Positions 36,802 through 47,565 of a DNA stretch of 64,000 nt are shown here, piece after piece. Position 1 is the stretch's first letter; every line of letters begins with the position of its first letter. The notes below the pieces were generated by a model that saw only the letters and a list, made by a program, of their open reading frames with translations, was not told the origin of the DNA and ran no database searches. Position numbers and translations under genes: made by a program. Location of the stretch: the NCBI RefSeq assembly GCF_016411865.1, contig NZ_JAEKJA010000002.1, positions 62,001 through 126,000 of the forward strand, read 5' to 3'. The DNA is from Acuticoccus mangrovi. GTDB lineage: Bacteria > Pseudomonadota > Alphaproteobacteria > Rhizobiales > Amorphaceae.

Positions 36802-38010
36802 TCACGACTTATATGGGTCGGCCGCGTCGCGCAGGCCGTCACCCAGGAAATTGAAGGCGAGGACCACGATGATGATGGGAATGACGGGGGCCATCAGCCA
36901 CGGATAGATGGTGACGACGGTGATGTTCTGCGCCTCGTTGAGGAGAACACCCCACGAGATCGCCGGCCGCTGCAGTCCCAGATTGAGGAAGGAGAGCGCC
37001 GTCTCGCCGAGGATCATCGTGGGGATCGACAGCGTGGCCGAGGCGATGATGTGGCTCGAGAAGCCGGGCAGGAGGTGGCGGCGGATGATCCGCCCCGGCG
37101 GCGCGCCCATCAACACGGCGGCCCGCGCATAGTCCTCCTCGCGCAGCGACAGGAGCTTGGAGCGCACCGCGCGGGCAAGGCCCGGCCAGTCGAGCAGCCC
37201 GAGGATGATGGTGATGCCGAAATAGATCCACAGCGGCGACCAGGTGACCGGCAGCGCCGCCGACAGCGCCATCCACAACGGAAGCTCCGGCAGCGAGCGC
37301 AGGATCTCGATGAGGCGCATGATCAGGCTGTCGACGATACCGCCGAGATAGCCGGCGATGCCGCCGAAGAACATGCCGAGGATGATCGAGATCGCAACGC
37401 CGACGAGGCCCACCGTCAGCGAGATGCGCGCACCGTGGACGAGGCCGGAGAGGACGTCGCGCCCGAGCCGGTCGGTGCCGAGGAGGAACATCGTGCTCCC
37501 CTTTGGCGGGCAGACGAGGTGGAAGCGGCTCTTCACCAGCCCCCAGAAGGTGTACTCCTCCCCAAGGCACAGGAAGCGCAGCCGATGGGGGGTGGAGGTG
37601 TCGGCCTTATAGACCCATTGCAGCGTTTCGAGGTCCACTTCCGACGTCATGGCGTAGACGAACGGGCCGACGAAGCTCCCCTCGTGGAAGAGGTGGATCG
37701 GCTGCGGCGGCGCGTAGAGGAAGTGCGAATCGCGCGTGTTGGGATCGTAGGGCGCGATCGGCTCGGCGAAGGGCACGCAGAGATAGAAGAAGACGAGCAC
37801 GATCGCCGAGATGAGCGCCAGCTTGTGGCGGCGGAAGCGCCACCAGATGATGCGCCACTGCGAGGCCTGGAAGTAGCGCTCCTGCTCCGGGGTGAGGCGC
37901 TCCGCCTCGCCGGGGTCGAACGGGCTCGTGTCGACATAGTGCGACGGAAGCGGCTCCAGCGCCTCCAGCTCGGCGTTGCGGGCGGGATCCACGCGGGTGA
38001 TCTCCTTCAT
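36802..38010 (-). CDS. oligopeptide ABC transporter permease (DppC/OppC type) with large periplasmic insert
   Basis: Second permease of the peptide importer encoded by 36802-42807. The MetI-type domain (about residues 195-395) has the EAA loop EDYARAAVLMGAPPGRIIRRHLL, read around 295-317. Unusually, 402 residues are present against about 300 for DppC. A charged N-terminal tail of about 60 residues precedes helix 1 (64-83), and an extra region of about 95 residues lies between helix 1 and the core, probably periplasmic, with Cys148 and Cys167 able to form a disulfide. The gene is last in the operon, 16 bases after the first permease. Confidence 0.88.
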   Translation of the reverse strand: MKEITRVDPARNAELEALEPLPSHYVDTSPFDPGEAERLTPEQERYFQASQWRIIWWRFRRHKLALISAIVLVFFYLCVPFAEPIAPYDPNTRDSHFLYAPPQPIHLFHEGSFVGPFVYAMTSEVDLETLQWVYKADTSTPHRLRFLCLGEEYTFWGLVKSRFHLVCPPKGSTMFLLGTDRLGRDVLSGLVHGARISLTVGLVGVAISIILGMFFGGIAGYLGGIVDSLIMRLIEILRSLPELPLWMALSAALPVTWSPLWIYFGITIILGLLDWPGLARAVRSKLLSLREEDYARAAVLMGAPPGRIIRRHLLPGFSSHIIASATLSIPTMILGETALSFLNLGLQRPAISWGVLLNEAQNITVVTIYPWLMAPVIPIIIVVLAFNFLGDGLRDAADPYKS

Positions 38011-38026
38011 CGCACCCCCGACCGCC

Positions 38027-39052
38027 TCAGGCGGCCGCCCCCTTGCCGAGCCGGATGCGCGGATCGAGAAGCGCGAGGAGGAGATCGGACACCAGCATCC
38101 CGATCAGCGTGAGCATCGCCACGAAGAGCAGGATGAAGCCCGCAAGATACTGATCCTGCGACTGCAGCGCCGACAGCAGAATCGGCCCCACGGTGGGAAG
38201 GTTGAGCACCACCGACACGATCACCGAGCCCGACACCAGCGACGGGATGAGGTTGCCGATGTCGGCGATGAACGGGTTGAGCGCCATTCTGAGCGGGTAC
38301 TTGAGCACCACACGGCGCTCCGACAGCCCCTTGGCCCGGGCGGTGGTGACGTACTGCCGGTGCAGCTCGTCGAGAAGGTTCGCCCGGAGGCGGCGGATCA
38401 TCGCCGCCGTCCCCGCCGTGCCGATCACGACGGTGGGCACCACGAGGTGGGAGACGATCGACAGGAACTTGCCGAAGCTCATCGGCTCGTCGATGAAGCG
38501 CGGCGCCATGAGGCCCCCCACCGACACGCCGAACCACTGGTTCATCAGAAAGAGCAGGATGAGCCCGAGGAGAAAGTTCGGCACCGCGAGGCCGAAATAG
38601 CCGAGCAGCGTGAAGCCATAGTCTCCCCAGGAATATTGCCGCGTCGCCGAGTAGATGCCGATCGGGAAGGAGACGATGTAGACGAAGAGGATCGTCGCGA
38701 GGTTCAGGATCACGGTGAGAAGCAGCGTTCCCGACACCACCTCCCCCACGGGCTTGGAATATTCGAACGACCAGCCCCAGTTGCCCTGCAGCAGCCCGTC
38801 GAAGCCGTTGGGCCCCGGCCAGAGCCCGACCCAGACGCCGTAGCGCTCCATGAAGGGCCGGTCGAGGGCGAACTCGCGGCGCAGGAACTCCAGCTTGGCG
38901 ACGGACGCGGCCTCCCCCTGCGCCTGAAGCTGCGAGATCTGGTTCGACAGATAGTCACCGGGCGGCAGCTCGATGATGAGGAAGATTAGGAGCGAGATGA
39001 CGAACAGTGTCGGGATCATGCCGGCGATGCGGCGAAGGATGTAGGCGAGCAT
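38027..39052 (-). CDS. oligopeptide ABC transporter permease (DppB/OppB type)
   Basis: First permease of the importer, 341 residues, six helices. Helix 1 is in MLAYILRRIAGMIPTLFVIS, the classic DppB start; the EAA loop is in YVTTARAKGLSERRVVLKYPL. The segment between helices 1 and 2 is about 100 residues, as in this family. The gene lies between the binding protein gene (15 bases upstream) and the second permease. Confidence 0.93.
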   Translation of the reverse strand: MLAYILRRIAGMIPTLFVISLLIFLIIELPPGDYLSNQISQLQAQGEAASVAKLEFLRREFALDRPFMERYGVWVGLWPGPNGFDGLLQGNWGWSFEYSKPVGEVVSGTLLLTVILNLATILFVYIVSFPIGIYSATRQYSWGDYGFTLLGYFGLAVPNFLLGLILLFLMNQWFGVSVGGLMAPRFIDEPMSFGKFLSIVSHLVVPTVVIGTAGTAAMIRRLRANLLDELHRQYVTTARAKGLSERRVVLKYPLRMALNPFIADIGNLIPSLVSGSVIVSVVLNLPTVGPILLSALQSQDQYLAGFILLFVAMLTLIGMLVSDLLLALLDPRIRLGKGAAA

Positions 39053-39067
39053 GTCCCCTGCAGACCG

Positions 39068-40957
39068 TCAGGATGCGTTGTCGAAGTAGAATTCGTCCAT
39101 GCGATAGAGGCCGAACTGGGCCCCGGGGTCCCAGCCGTAGACCGCCTTCTCGGGGACGTTCTTCAGCGTGTTCTTCACGACGACGGGCTGGATCACGCCC
39201 TCCACGGTTCCGATGGTGAGAACCTCCTCGGCGTGGAGCTTCAGGATCCCTTCCCAGGCGGCTGCCCGGTCGGCATCGCTCTCGGAGTGGAGCCAATCCT
39301 CGTAGAGGCTCATGAGCTGCTTGGCGGGTTCGTAGTCCGGCTCCTCGCCGCTTTCGCCGCCGCTCATCGAATAGGCGCCCCAGGCCGGCCCGGTGAAGAA
39401 GATGGTGGAGACGGGCACGCGCTCGTCCGGCGACATGTCGGCGGACGGCAGGCCGTTGTCGTAGCCCGCCGACACGGCGATCGCGAGTTCGCCGGAGAAG
39501 GCGCGGTTGCGCATCACGTCGCGCTGGGAGGGACGCGCGTAGAGGCCGACGCCGATCTCCTTCCACCCGTCCTTGATGAGCTCCAGCGCATCGATCTCGA
39601 TGTGGTTCTCGCCGGCGGTCTCGGCGATCAGCTCCAGCGGACGACCGTCGCTGAGGAGGCGCACGCCTTCGCGATTGCGCTTGGTGAGGCCGATCTCGTC
39701 GAGCAGCGCGTTGGCCTTCTCGAGGTCGAAGGCGGGCGGGTCCATCTTGCCGGAGACGTAGAGCGGGCTCTCCTGCAGCACCGTGTTGGCCGACGGCCGG
39801 CCGAGGCCGAAATAGAGCACGCGGTTGAGAAGCTCGCGGTCGACCGCAAGGGACAGCGCCTCACGAAAACGGCGATCGCGGAACAGCGTGCGCAGCACCG
39901 GATCGGCCACCGTGAGGTTCGGGTAGATCGCGATCGCCGAGGCGTTGGCTTCCGGCCACAGCCGCGTCGCGTAGTTGCGGCTGGTCTCGCCGCGCTTCAG
40001 CACCGGCAGATCGCCGAATACCAGGCCGCGCGACTGAAGATCGGCCTCGCCCGCCTGCACCTTGGTGGGGATCAGGCTACCGTCCACCACCGACATGATC
40101 ACCTGGTCGATGAAGGGCAGCTGATGGCCCTCGCTGGTGATGCGGTGGAAATAGGGATTGCGCACCAGCACGAAGCGACGGTCGGTGGCGCTCTCCGTCG
40201 GCACCCAAGGCTGCAGCGACGGCAGGTCCGGGTTGGTGGCGTCGTACATCTCGTCGCGCAGATTGTGGAGCGGAGCCCAGGAGCGCACGCGCGCCGTGTC
40301 GACCATCTTCGCGATGGCGTCGGCATCGCCGTACTTCGGATTGAATTGCTTCAGGTAGTGGGCCGGCCGGTAGATGAAGGGCGGCCGGGCAAGTGCCAGC
40401 GTCGGCAGGAATTGCGGGTTGGGCGCGTCCCAGGTGTAGCGGACGGTGACGTCGTCGATCACCTCGAACTTCGGCAGCTTGCCGTCGGCGAGGAGGTAGG
40501 GCGGCGGGGTCGGCGTCAGCTCGGTGTTGGTGGCGACGTCCTCGAAGAAGTAGCGGAAGTCCTCGGCCGTGAACGGCTCGCCGTCGGACCATTTGTGCCC
40601 GCGGCGCAGATGGAAGGTGAAGACGCGCCCCCCCTCCACGTCGACGGCGCGCAGGATGTCGGGCTTCAGATTGTAGTTCTCGTCGTAGCCGACGAGGCGG
40701 GCGTAGCCCCACACGTTGATCAGCCGGACGTCCTTCGCGCGGCCGATGAGGGTGTTGATCTCGCCGCCGTACTTACCCTCGGTCCGCCCGGTGGCGGCAA
40801 GGTCCACCACCAGCGGCTCCTGGGGCACGCGCTCGGCGATGGGGGGCAACCCCTCGTGGGTGTTGGCGAGGGTCGGGATCTCCACCAGCGTCGGCTGTGC
40901 CGAGGCGACGGCCGGCAGCAACAGAGCGAGACAGGCAACGAACACGCGGATCATCAT
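39068..40957 (-). CDS. peptide ABC transporter substrate-binding protein (family 5)
   Basis: Periplasmic receptor of the importer, 629 residues. A Sec signal peptide ([20 protein letters not shown]) is followed by the family 5 pattern GEINTLIG, FHLRRGHKWSDGEPFTAEDF and FREALSLAVDRELLN. The ligand may be an oligopeptide or another bulky compound; sequence does not say. Either of two adjacent ATG codons may start it; the first overlaps the ATPase stop (ATGA). Second gene of a four-gene operon. Confidence 0.92.
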   Translation of the reverse strand: MMIRVFVACLALLLPAVASAQPTLVEIPTLANTHEGLPPIAERVPQEPLVVDLAATGRTEGKYGGEINTLIGRAKDVRLINVWGYARLVGYDENYNLKPDILRAVDVEGGRVFTFHLRRGHKWSDGEPFTAEDFRYFFEDVATNTELTPTPPPYLLADGKLPKFEVIDDVTVRYTWDAPNPQFLPTLALARPPFIYRPAHYLKQFNPKYGDADAIAKMVDTARVRSWAPLHNLRDEMYDATNPDLPSLQPWVPTESATDRRFVLVRNPYFHRITSEGHQLPFIDQVIMSVVDGSLIPTKVQAGEADLQSRGLVFGDLPVLKRGETSRNYATRLWPEANASAIAIYPNLTVADPVLRTLFRDRRFREALSLAVDRELLNRVLYFGLGRPSANTVLQESPLYVSGKMDPPAFDLEKANALLDEIGLTKRNREGVRLLSDGRPLELIAETAGENHIEIDALELIKDGWKEIGVGLYARPSQRDVMRNRAFSGELAIAVSAGYDNGLPSADMSPDERVPVSTIFFTGPAWGAYSMSGGESGEEPDYEPAKQLMSLYEDWLHSESDADRAAAWEGILKLHAEEVLTIGTVEGVIQPVVVKNTLKNVPEKAVYGWDPGAQFGLYRMDEFYFDNAS

Positions 40958-42807
40958 GCAGCTTCCTCAAAACCCGACGCCTCGCCGGGCGCGCAGACGA
41001 AGTGGCCCGGATAGCGCTCCACCATCACCGGAGCCTCGCCAGGCTTCAAGGTATAGGGCGCCGGCCAGAGCTCGGGAATCGACGCACGTCCGGCCGTCAG
41101 CAGAGAGAAGTCGAGCGGCCGATCGAGATTGGCGTCGGGCACGGCGGCGAGCAGCGCCTTCGTATAGGGGTGCTGGGCGTTGTCGATGATCGCCCGCGTC
41201 TCGCCGAGCTCGACGAGGCGACCCTTGCACATCACCGCGATGCGGGTGGCGAGATAGTCGACCACCGCCAGATTGTGGCTGACGAAGATGTAGGTGAGGT
41301 TCAGGTCGCGCTGGAGGTCCGACAGGAGGTTCAGGACCTGCGCCTGGACCGACACGTCGAGCGCGGAGACGGGCTCGTCGCAAACGAGGATGTCGGGCTT
41401 CAGCGCCAGCGCCCTCGCGATGCCCACCCGCTGGCGCTGCCCCCCGGACAGCGAGTGCGGATAGCGCCGCAGCATCTTGGGGTCGAGACCGACGAGCTCC
41501 ATCAGGTCGCGCACGTGGCGGTCGCGGCTCTCCGCCGTGCCGACGTCGTGGATCACCAGCGGCTCGCGGATGATCTCGTTGATCGACATGCGCGGATTGA
41601 GCGAGGAGAACGGGTCCTGGAAGACGAGCTGCACGCGGCGGCGGTAGGCGAGGAGATCGTCGCCCTCGAGTGTCGATATGTCGCGCCACGCGTCGCCCTC
41701 ACGGATGCGCACGGCGCCCGAGGACGGCGGGAAGGCGCGCAGCACCATCATCGCGACGGTGGTCTTGCCGGATCCCGATTCGCCGACGATGCCGAGGCAC
41801 TCGCCGGCGTTGACGTCGAACGACACCTGATCGACCGCCTTCAGCGTCTTCGCCGCGCTGAAGAAGCCGCCCTGCTTCAGATGGAAGACCTTTTCGAGAC
41901 GGTCGACCTGGAGGAGCGGCGTGCCGCGCGGTACTGCGCAAGGTTCGCCGAAGGCGTCGAGCTTGGGGGTGATGGGGCGGATCGGCTCCAGCCGCTCCGG
42001 CATGTCGAAGGTGGGGACGGCGTTGAGCAGCGCCTTGAGATAGGGGTGCTCCGGCGCGCTGAAGATCTCCCGCGACGGCCCGCGCTCCATCACCCTGCCC
42101 TGATAGACCACCACCACCTCGTCGGCCATGTTGGCGACGACGCCGAAGTCGTGGGTGATGAGGAGGATGCTCATCCCGAGCTCGGCCTGCACGTCGCGCA
42201 GGAGCTTCAGGATTTCCGCCTGGATGGTGACGTCGAGCGCCGTCGTCGGCTCGTCGGCGATGAGAAGGGCGGGACGGCACATCATCGCCATGGCGATCAT
42301 CGCGCGCTGGCGCAGCCCGCCGGACAGCTCGAACGGATAGTTGCCGAGCGCCCGGTCGGGATCGGGGAACTGGACGAGACGCAGCATGTCGCGCGTCGCC
42401 TCGCGGGCTTGCGCCGCGTCCATGCCCTGGTGGAGCCGGCCCGCCTCGCCGATCTGATCGCCGATGGTGTGGAGCGGCGACAGGCTCGTCATCGGCTCCT
42501 GGAAGATCATGGCGATGCGGTTGCCGCGGATCGCCCGCATCGCCTTGCCGTCGCGCGGCAGGGTGGCAAGATCCACCGATTCGCCGGTGGCCGGGTCAGT
42601 GAAGATGATGCTGCCGCTCGCGATGCGCGCGGCGCTCGGCAGGAGGCCCATCACCGCCTGGCTCACGGTGGACTTGCCCGACCCCGATTCGCCCACCACG
42701 GCCACGGTCTTGCCGCACGGGACCGCCAACGACACGCCATCGACCGCACGGATCACGCCGTCGGCGTGGTACTCCACCACGAGATCGCGCATGTCGATGA
42801 CATTCAT
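40954..42807 (-). CDS. fused dual ATP-binding protein of the peptide ABC transporter
   Basis: One polypeptide of 617 residues holding both ATPase domains (DppD-DppF order, as in YejF/GsiA). Domain 1: Walker [14 protein letters not shown] near residue 37, signature [12 protein letters not shown], Walker [14 protein letters not shown]. Domain 2: [13 protein letters not shown] near 335, [25 protein letters not shown]. Each is followed by the oligopeptide-transporter tail ([34 protein letters not shown]). ATG 42807 gives the usual start [13 protein letters not shown]. First gene of the operon; a structured 225-base gap precedes it. Confidence 0.95.
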   Translation of the reverse strand: MNVIDMRDLVVEYHADGVIRAVDGVSLAVPCGKTVAVVGESGSGKSTVSQAVMGLLPSAARIASGSIIFTDPATGESVDLATLPRDGKAMRAIRGNRIAMIFQEPMTSLSPLHTIGDQIGEAGRLHQGMDAAQAREATRDMLRLVQFPDPDRALGNYPFELSGGLRQRAMIAMAMMCRPALLIADEPTTALDVTIQAEILKLLRDVQAELGMSILLITHDFGVVANMADEVVVVYQGRVMERGPSREIFSAPEHPYLKALLNAVPTFDMPERLEPIRPITPKLDAFGEPCAVPRGTPLLQVDRLEKVFHLKQGGFFSAAKTLKAVDQVSFDVNAGECLGIVGESGSGKTTVAMMVLRAFPPSSGAVRIREGDAWRDISTLEGDDLLAYRRRVQLVFQDPFSSLNPRMSINEIIREPLVIHDVGTAESRDRHVRDLMELVGLDPKMLRRYPHSLSGGQRQRVGIARALALKPDILVCDEPVSALDVSVQAQVLNLLSDLQRDLNLTYIFVSHNLAVVDYLATRIAVMCKGRLVELGETRAIIDNAQHPYTKALLAAVPDANLDRPLDFSLLTAGRASIPELWPAPYTLKPGEAPVMVERYPGHFVCAPGEASGFEEAA

Positions 42808-42938
42808 GGGGTTCTCGTCCCGACCCAGCGGGTGGCCTCCCTCGCCACTATTGCGCCACCTTCCTCGCACTCCGCAGCGCTCCGCACAATAGCGTTTCGC
42901 CGCGAGCACGCCGCCCCGTGCGAAAACGCGTCAGCGGC

Positions 42939-42998
42939 GATCGGGTTCGGGCGGCCGCCCTCGAATGCCGTTCGTTTTCGACGGTGCCGAGCCCGATC
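42939..42998. other. 12-bp dyad between the PEBP-like gene and the peptide importer operon
   Basis: GATCGGGTTCGG (42939-42950) pairs with CCGAGCCCGATC (42987-42998), one T-G pair, around a 36-base loop that holds a further CCGT/ACGG hairpin and a GCGGCCGC palindrome. It lies 35 bases past the PEBP-like stop on the minus strand and about 130 bases before the importer start, so it may be a transcript end or a leader structure. Confidence 0.35.
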
Positions 42999-43032
42999 CG
43001 GTCGCCGACAACGGCTTCGTCCCCGGCGCCCG

Positions 43033-43434
43033 TCATGGATAGCGGCGCCGCGCGCTGGTCGTCCCGAGCGTCGCGCCCCGCCCGTTCGGCCCGGCTTTGG
43101 CCGTCGCCCGCCATTCGTAGGTATGCCGCCCACCCGGCGGACATGGGCTTTGGTAGCGGAAGGCGCCCGGCGGGACGGTTCCCGAGCGCGTCATCGTCAC
43201 CGTGCCGCCGCCGTGATTGTAGCGGGGCACGTCGAGGTCGACGAGCTTGAAGACGACGGATTTGGTCCCCGGTGGGAGCCCCGTCACCCGAAAGGCGGGA
43301 CTCCCGACCCTGTTCGGCCGCCCGGTGTTGCAGAGCTTCAGCCCCGACCAATCGAACGAGATGGAAAAGGCGCCGGCGCTGCCGGGCGTCGCCACCAGGA
43401 TCGCGCACGCGAAGAGGACAAATCGCAGGGCCAT
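43033..43434 (-). CDS. secreted PEBP-like (YbhB/YbcL-related) small protein
   Basis: 133 residues from ATG 43434; a GTG 12 bases upstream is also possible. A Sec signal peptide (MALRFVLFACAILVATPG...AGA) is clear. The mature part carries the phosphatidylethanolamine-binding-protein pattern: GLPPGTKSVVFKLVDLDVP, then NHGGGTV and SPCPPGGRHTYEWRATA. It is shorter than YbhB (about 160-180) and ends soon after the HTYEW strand, so the last strand and helix of the fold seem missing. No partner gene is evident. The family link is by motif. Confidence 0.65.
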   Translation of the reverse strand: MALRFVLFACAILVATPGSAGAFSISFDWSGLKLCNTGRPNRVGSPAFRVTGLPPGTKSVVFKLVDLDVPRYNHGGGTVTMTRSGTVPPGAFRYQSPCPPGGRHTYEWRATAKAGPNGRGATLGTTSARRRYP

Positions 43435-43517
43435 GAAAAATCTCACTCGGCAATGATCAACGCCCTATCACGCACGCTCAAGGGTGCATCAAACCGTGCC
43501 GTCCGGGGCCGCGCAAG

Positions 43518-43548
43518 AAAAAAGCCCGCGGCTTTCCTGCCGCGGGCT
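43518..43548 (-). terminator. intrinsic terminator of gcdH
   Basis: On the minus strand: AGCCCGCGG, 8-base loop, CCGCGGGCT, then a run of T (AAAAAA at 43518-43523 on the plus strand). It starts 27 bases after the gcdH stop and also shields the PEBP-like gene from read-through. Confidence 0.9.
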
Positions 43549-43574
43549 GTGTCGATGCCGGTCGCTCGATCTGA

Positions 43575-44792
<1,218 letters not shown>

Positions 44793-44810
44793 CACCCTGC
44801 TCCCCATGGT

Positions 44811-44832
44811 TCCATCCGTTAGACAGGATGGA
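44811..44832. promoter_or_regulatory. dyad in the gcdH-pepN divergent promoter region
   Basis: TCCATCC (44811-44817), 8 bases, GGATGGA (44826-44832): a perfect 7-bp inverted repeat 19 bases before the gcdH start and 57 before pepN. A repressor site is plausible but unproven. Confidence 0.3.
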
Positions 44833-44888
44833 CACATAACGGCAGCCCGCCCAAAGGGCAAAGCGACAGACGAAGGACGCGCAAGACA

Positions 44889-47468
44889 ATGATGCGAACC
44901 GACACCGGCCAGACCGTCCATCTCGAGGACTATGCGCCGACCCCCTATCGCGCCCCGTCGACGACGCTGATGATCGCGCTGCATCCGACGCGCACGGTGG
45001 TGCGCAACGAAACGGCCTACGAGCCCGCCGGAAACGTCGACGACCCGCTCGTCCTCGAAGGCGACGGGCTGGTGCTCGTGGAGGCGCAGCTCGACGGCAT
45101 GGCGCTCTCCGCCTCCGCCTACGAGGCGACGCCCGACCGCTTCGTCCTGAAGGTGCCGCCGAAGAAGCGCTTCACGCTGACCCTCGTCACCATCGTCTCG
45201 CCCGACGACAACACCGAGTTGATGGGCCTCTACCGCTCCAACGGCGTCTATTGCACCCAGTGCGAGGCCGAGGGCTTTCGCCGCATCACCTACGCCTACG
45301 ATCGGCCGGACGTGCTCACGGTCTACGACGTGCTCGTCCTCGCCGACGACACTCCCGGCGAGCCGGTGCTCCTGTCGAACGGCAACCTGATCGCCTCGGG
45401 CAAGATGGGTGGGCGCCGCTACTCCCACTGGCACGACCCCTTCCCCAAGCCGACCTATCTCTTCGCCGTGGTCGCCGGCGTGCTCGGTGCCGTCACGGAC
45501 ACCTTCACCACCCAGTCCGGCAAGGCGGTCGATCTCGCGATCTACGTCGAGCCCGGCAAGGAGGCGCGCGCCGAGTACGCCATGGACGCGCTGAAGCGCT
45601 CCATGCGCTGGGACGAAACGCGCTTCGGCCGCGAGTACGATCTCGACGTCTTCAACATCGTCGCCGTGTCGGACTTCAACATGGGGGCGATGGAGAACAA
45701 GGGCCTCAACGTCTTCAACGACCGCTACGTGCTCGCCGACCCGCGGCTCGCGACCGATACCGACTACTCCGGCATCGAGGCGGTGATCGCGCACGAATAT
45801 TTCCACAACTGGACGGGCAATCGCATCACCTGCCGAGACTGGTTCCAGCTCTGCCTCAAGGAAGGGCTGACCGTGTTCCGCGACCAGGAGTTCTCCGCCG
45901 ACATGCGCTCGCGCGCGGTGGAGCGGATCGAGGACGTGCGACGCCTGCGCCTCGCCCAGTTCCCGGAAGACGCCGGTCCGCTGCGCCATCCCGTGCGGCC
46001 CGCCGAATATGCCGAGATCTCCAACCTCTACACCACCACCGTCTACGAGAAGGGTGCCGAGCTCATCCGCATGCTCCACACCTTCATCGGCGAGACCGCC
46101 TTCCGCCGCGGCATGGACACCTATTTCGAGCGCTTCGACGGCACCGCCGCCACGGTGGAGGACTTCATCTCCTGCTTCGAGCTCGACGAGCCCGACGCCT
46201 TCATGCGCTGGTACCACGACGCCGGCACGCCGACGGTGCGGGTGGACGAGGCCTACGTGGACGGCCGCTACAGCCTGCAGCTCACCCAGTGCCCGCCCGA
46301 GGGCGGAGCGATCAAGCCGATCCCGGTGCGCCTCGCCGTCCTCGGCCAGACCGGCGCGCTCGACCTCTCCGGCGCCGGCGTCGAGGAGGGCAGCCTGTGC
46401 GGCGATATTCTGACGCTCAAGGAAAGCGCGACGATCAACATCGACGGGCTCAACGAAGAGCCCATCGCCTCCGTCTTCCGCGGCTTCTCCGCGCCGGTGC
46501 ACATCGATCGGCCGGTCGATCCGGTGCGCGACATGGCGCTCTTGGAGCGTGACAGCGATCCCTTCAACCTGTGGGATGCGAGCCAGCGCCTCGCCCTCGG
46601 GGTGCTCGTGGACCGCTATTGGGGCGGCTCGCTGGAGGTCGACGCGCTCGCAGAGTCGATCGGCCGCATCGCCGCCGATCCGCGCATGGAGCCCGCGTTC
46701 CGCGCCTTCGTGCTTCAGCTCCCCTCCCGCGGCACGCTGGTGGAGGTGCTCGCCGGCGACGTCGACGCCGACAAGGTGGACGCCGCCCACCAGGAGCTCA
46801 CCGCCGCTCTCGGCGCGGCGATGGCCGACACCCTCGCCAAGCTGCGCGCCCGCCCTGCCCCGACCGCCGACGACGTGCGTGCGGCCGCAGCCGGCGAACG
46901 TGCCCTGCGCAACGCCGCCCAGCATCTCGCGACGGCCGGCGGCGCCCGCGAGGCGACCGTCCGCCAGGCGATGGAGGCGACGAACATGACCGACCGCCTC
47001 GCCGCCCTCAACGCCCTCGCCGCCGCCAACGCGCCGGAGGCGGACGCGGCGCTGAAGGCGTTCCACGACGCTTTCGAGGACGAGCCGCTGGTGCTCAACA
47101 AGTGGTTCAGCATCGAGGCGTTGCGCAGTGACGGGCGCTCGGTGGAGCGGGTGCGGGAGTTGATGGCCCACCCGAAGTTCAGCCTGAAGAACCCGAACCG
47201 TGTGCGCAGCCTCATCGGGGCGTTCACGCAGAACATCGCCGCCTTCCATCGGGCCGACGGGGCGGGCTACCGCCTCCTCGCCGAGGTCGCGACCACGCTC
47301 GACCAGCAGAACCCGCAGGTCGCGGCACGCCTCCTCACGGCGTTCGGCGAATATCGCCGCTTCGACGCGCCGCGTCGCGAGGCGGCCCGCGCCGTGCTGC
47401 AGGACGTCCAGGCCCGGGCCCGCTCGTCCGACGTCGCCGATATCGTGCGGCGGCTGCTCAAAGGTTGA
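44889..47468 (+). CDS. pepN: aminopeptidase N
   Basis: Cytoplasmic M1 zinc aminopeptidase that trims N-terminal residues of peptides. The exopeptidase signature GAMENKGLN is at about residues 264-272, the zinc site [10 protein letters not shown] with the distal Glu in [13 protein letters not shown] follows at about 300-330. The C-terminal alpha-helical domain extends to residue 859, a little shorter than E. coli PepN (870). ATG 44889 or the next ATG can start it. The sequence is complete with no frameshift. Confidence 0.96.
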   Translation: MMRTDTGQTVHLEDYAPTPYRAPSTTLMIALHPTRTVVRNETAYEPAGNVDDPLVLEGDGLVLVEAQLDGMALSASAYEATPDRFVLKVPPKKRFTLTLVTIVSPDDNTELMGLYRSNGVYCTQCEAEGFRRITYAYDRPDVLTVYDVLVLADDTPGEPVLLSNGNLIASGKMGGRRYSHWHDPFPKPTYLFAVVAGVLGAVTDTFTTQSGKAVDLAIYVEPGKEARAEYAMDALKRSMRWDETRFGREYDLDVFNIVAVSDFNMGAMENKGLNVFNDRYVLADPRLATDTDYSGIEAVIAHEYFHNWTGNRITCRDWFQLCLKEGLTVFRDQEFSADMRSRAVERIEDVRRLRLAQFPEDAGPLRHPVRPAEYAEISNLYTTTVYEKGAELIRMLHTFIGETAFRRGMDTYFERFDGTAATVEDFISCFELDEPDAFMRWYHDAGTPTVRVDEAYVDGRYSLQLTQCPPEGGAIKPIPVRLAVLGQTGALDLSGAGVEEGSLCGDILTLKESATINIDGLNEEPIASVFRGFSAPVHIDRPVDPVRDMALLERDSDPFNLWDASQRLALGVLVDRYWGGSLEVDALAESIGRIAADPRMEPAFRAFVLQLPSRGTLVEVLAGDVDADKVDAAHQELTAALGAAMADTLAKLRARPAPTADDVRAAAAGERALRNAAQHLATAGGAREATVRQAMEATNMTDRLAALNALAAANAPEADAALKAFHDAFEDEPLVLNKWFSIEALRSDGRSVERVRELMAHPKFSLKNPNRVRSLIGAFTQNIAAFHRADGAGYRLLAEVATTLDQQNPQVAARLLTAFGEYRRFDAPRREAARAVLQDVQARARSSDVADIVRRLLKG

Positions 47469-47565
47469 GGGAACGCCAATCCACTAACGAGACGTTAACC
47501 CTCATTGGACAATGCTTGGAAGCAGCTCATAATCGGGGCGATTCGGGGCATTTTCCAGGGAACCC

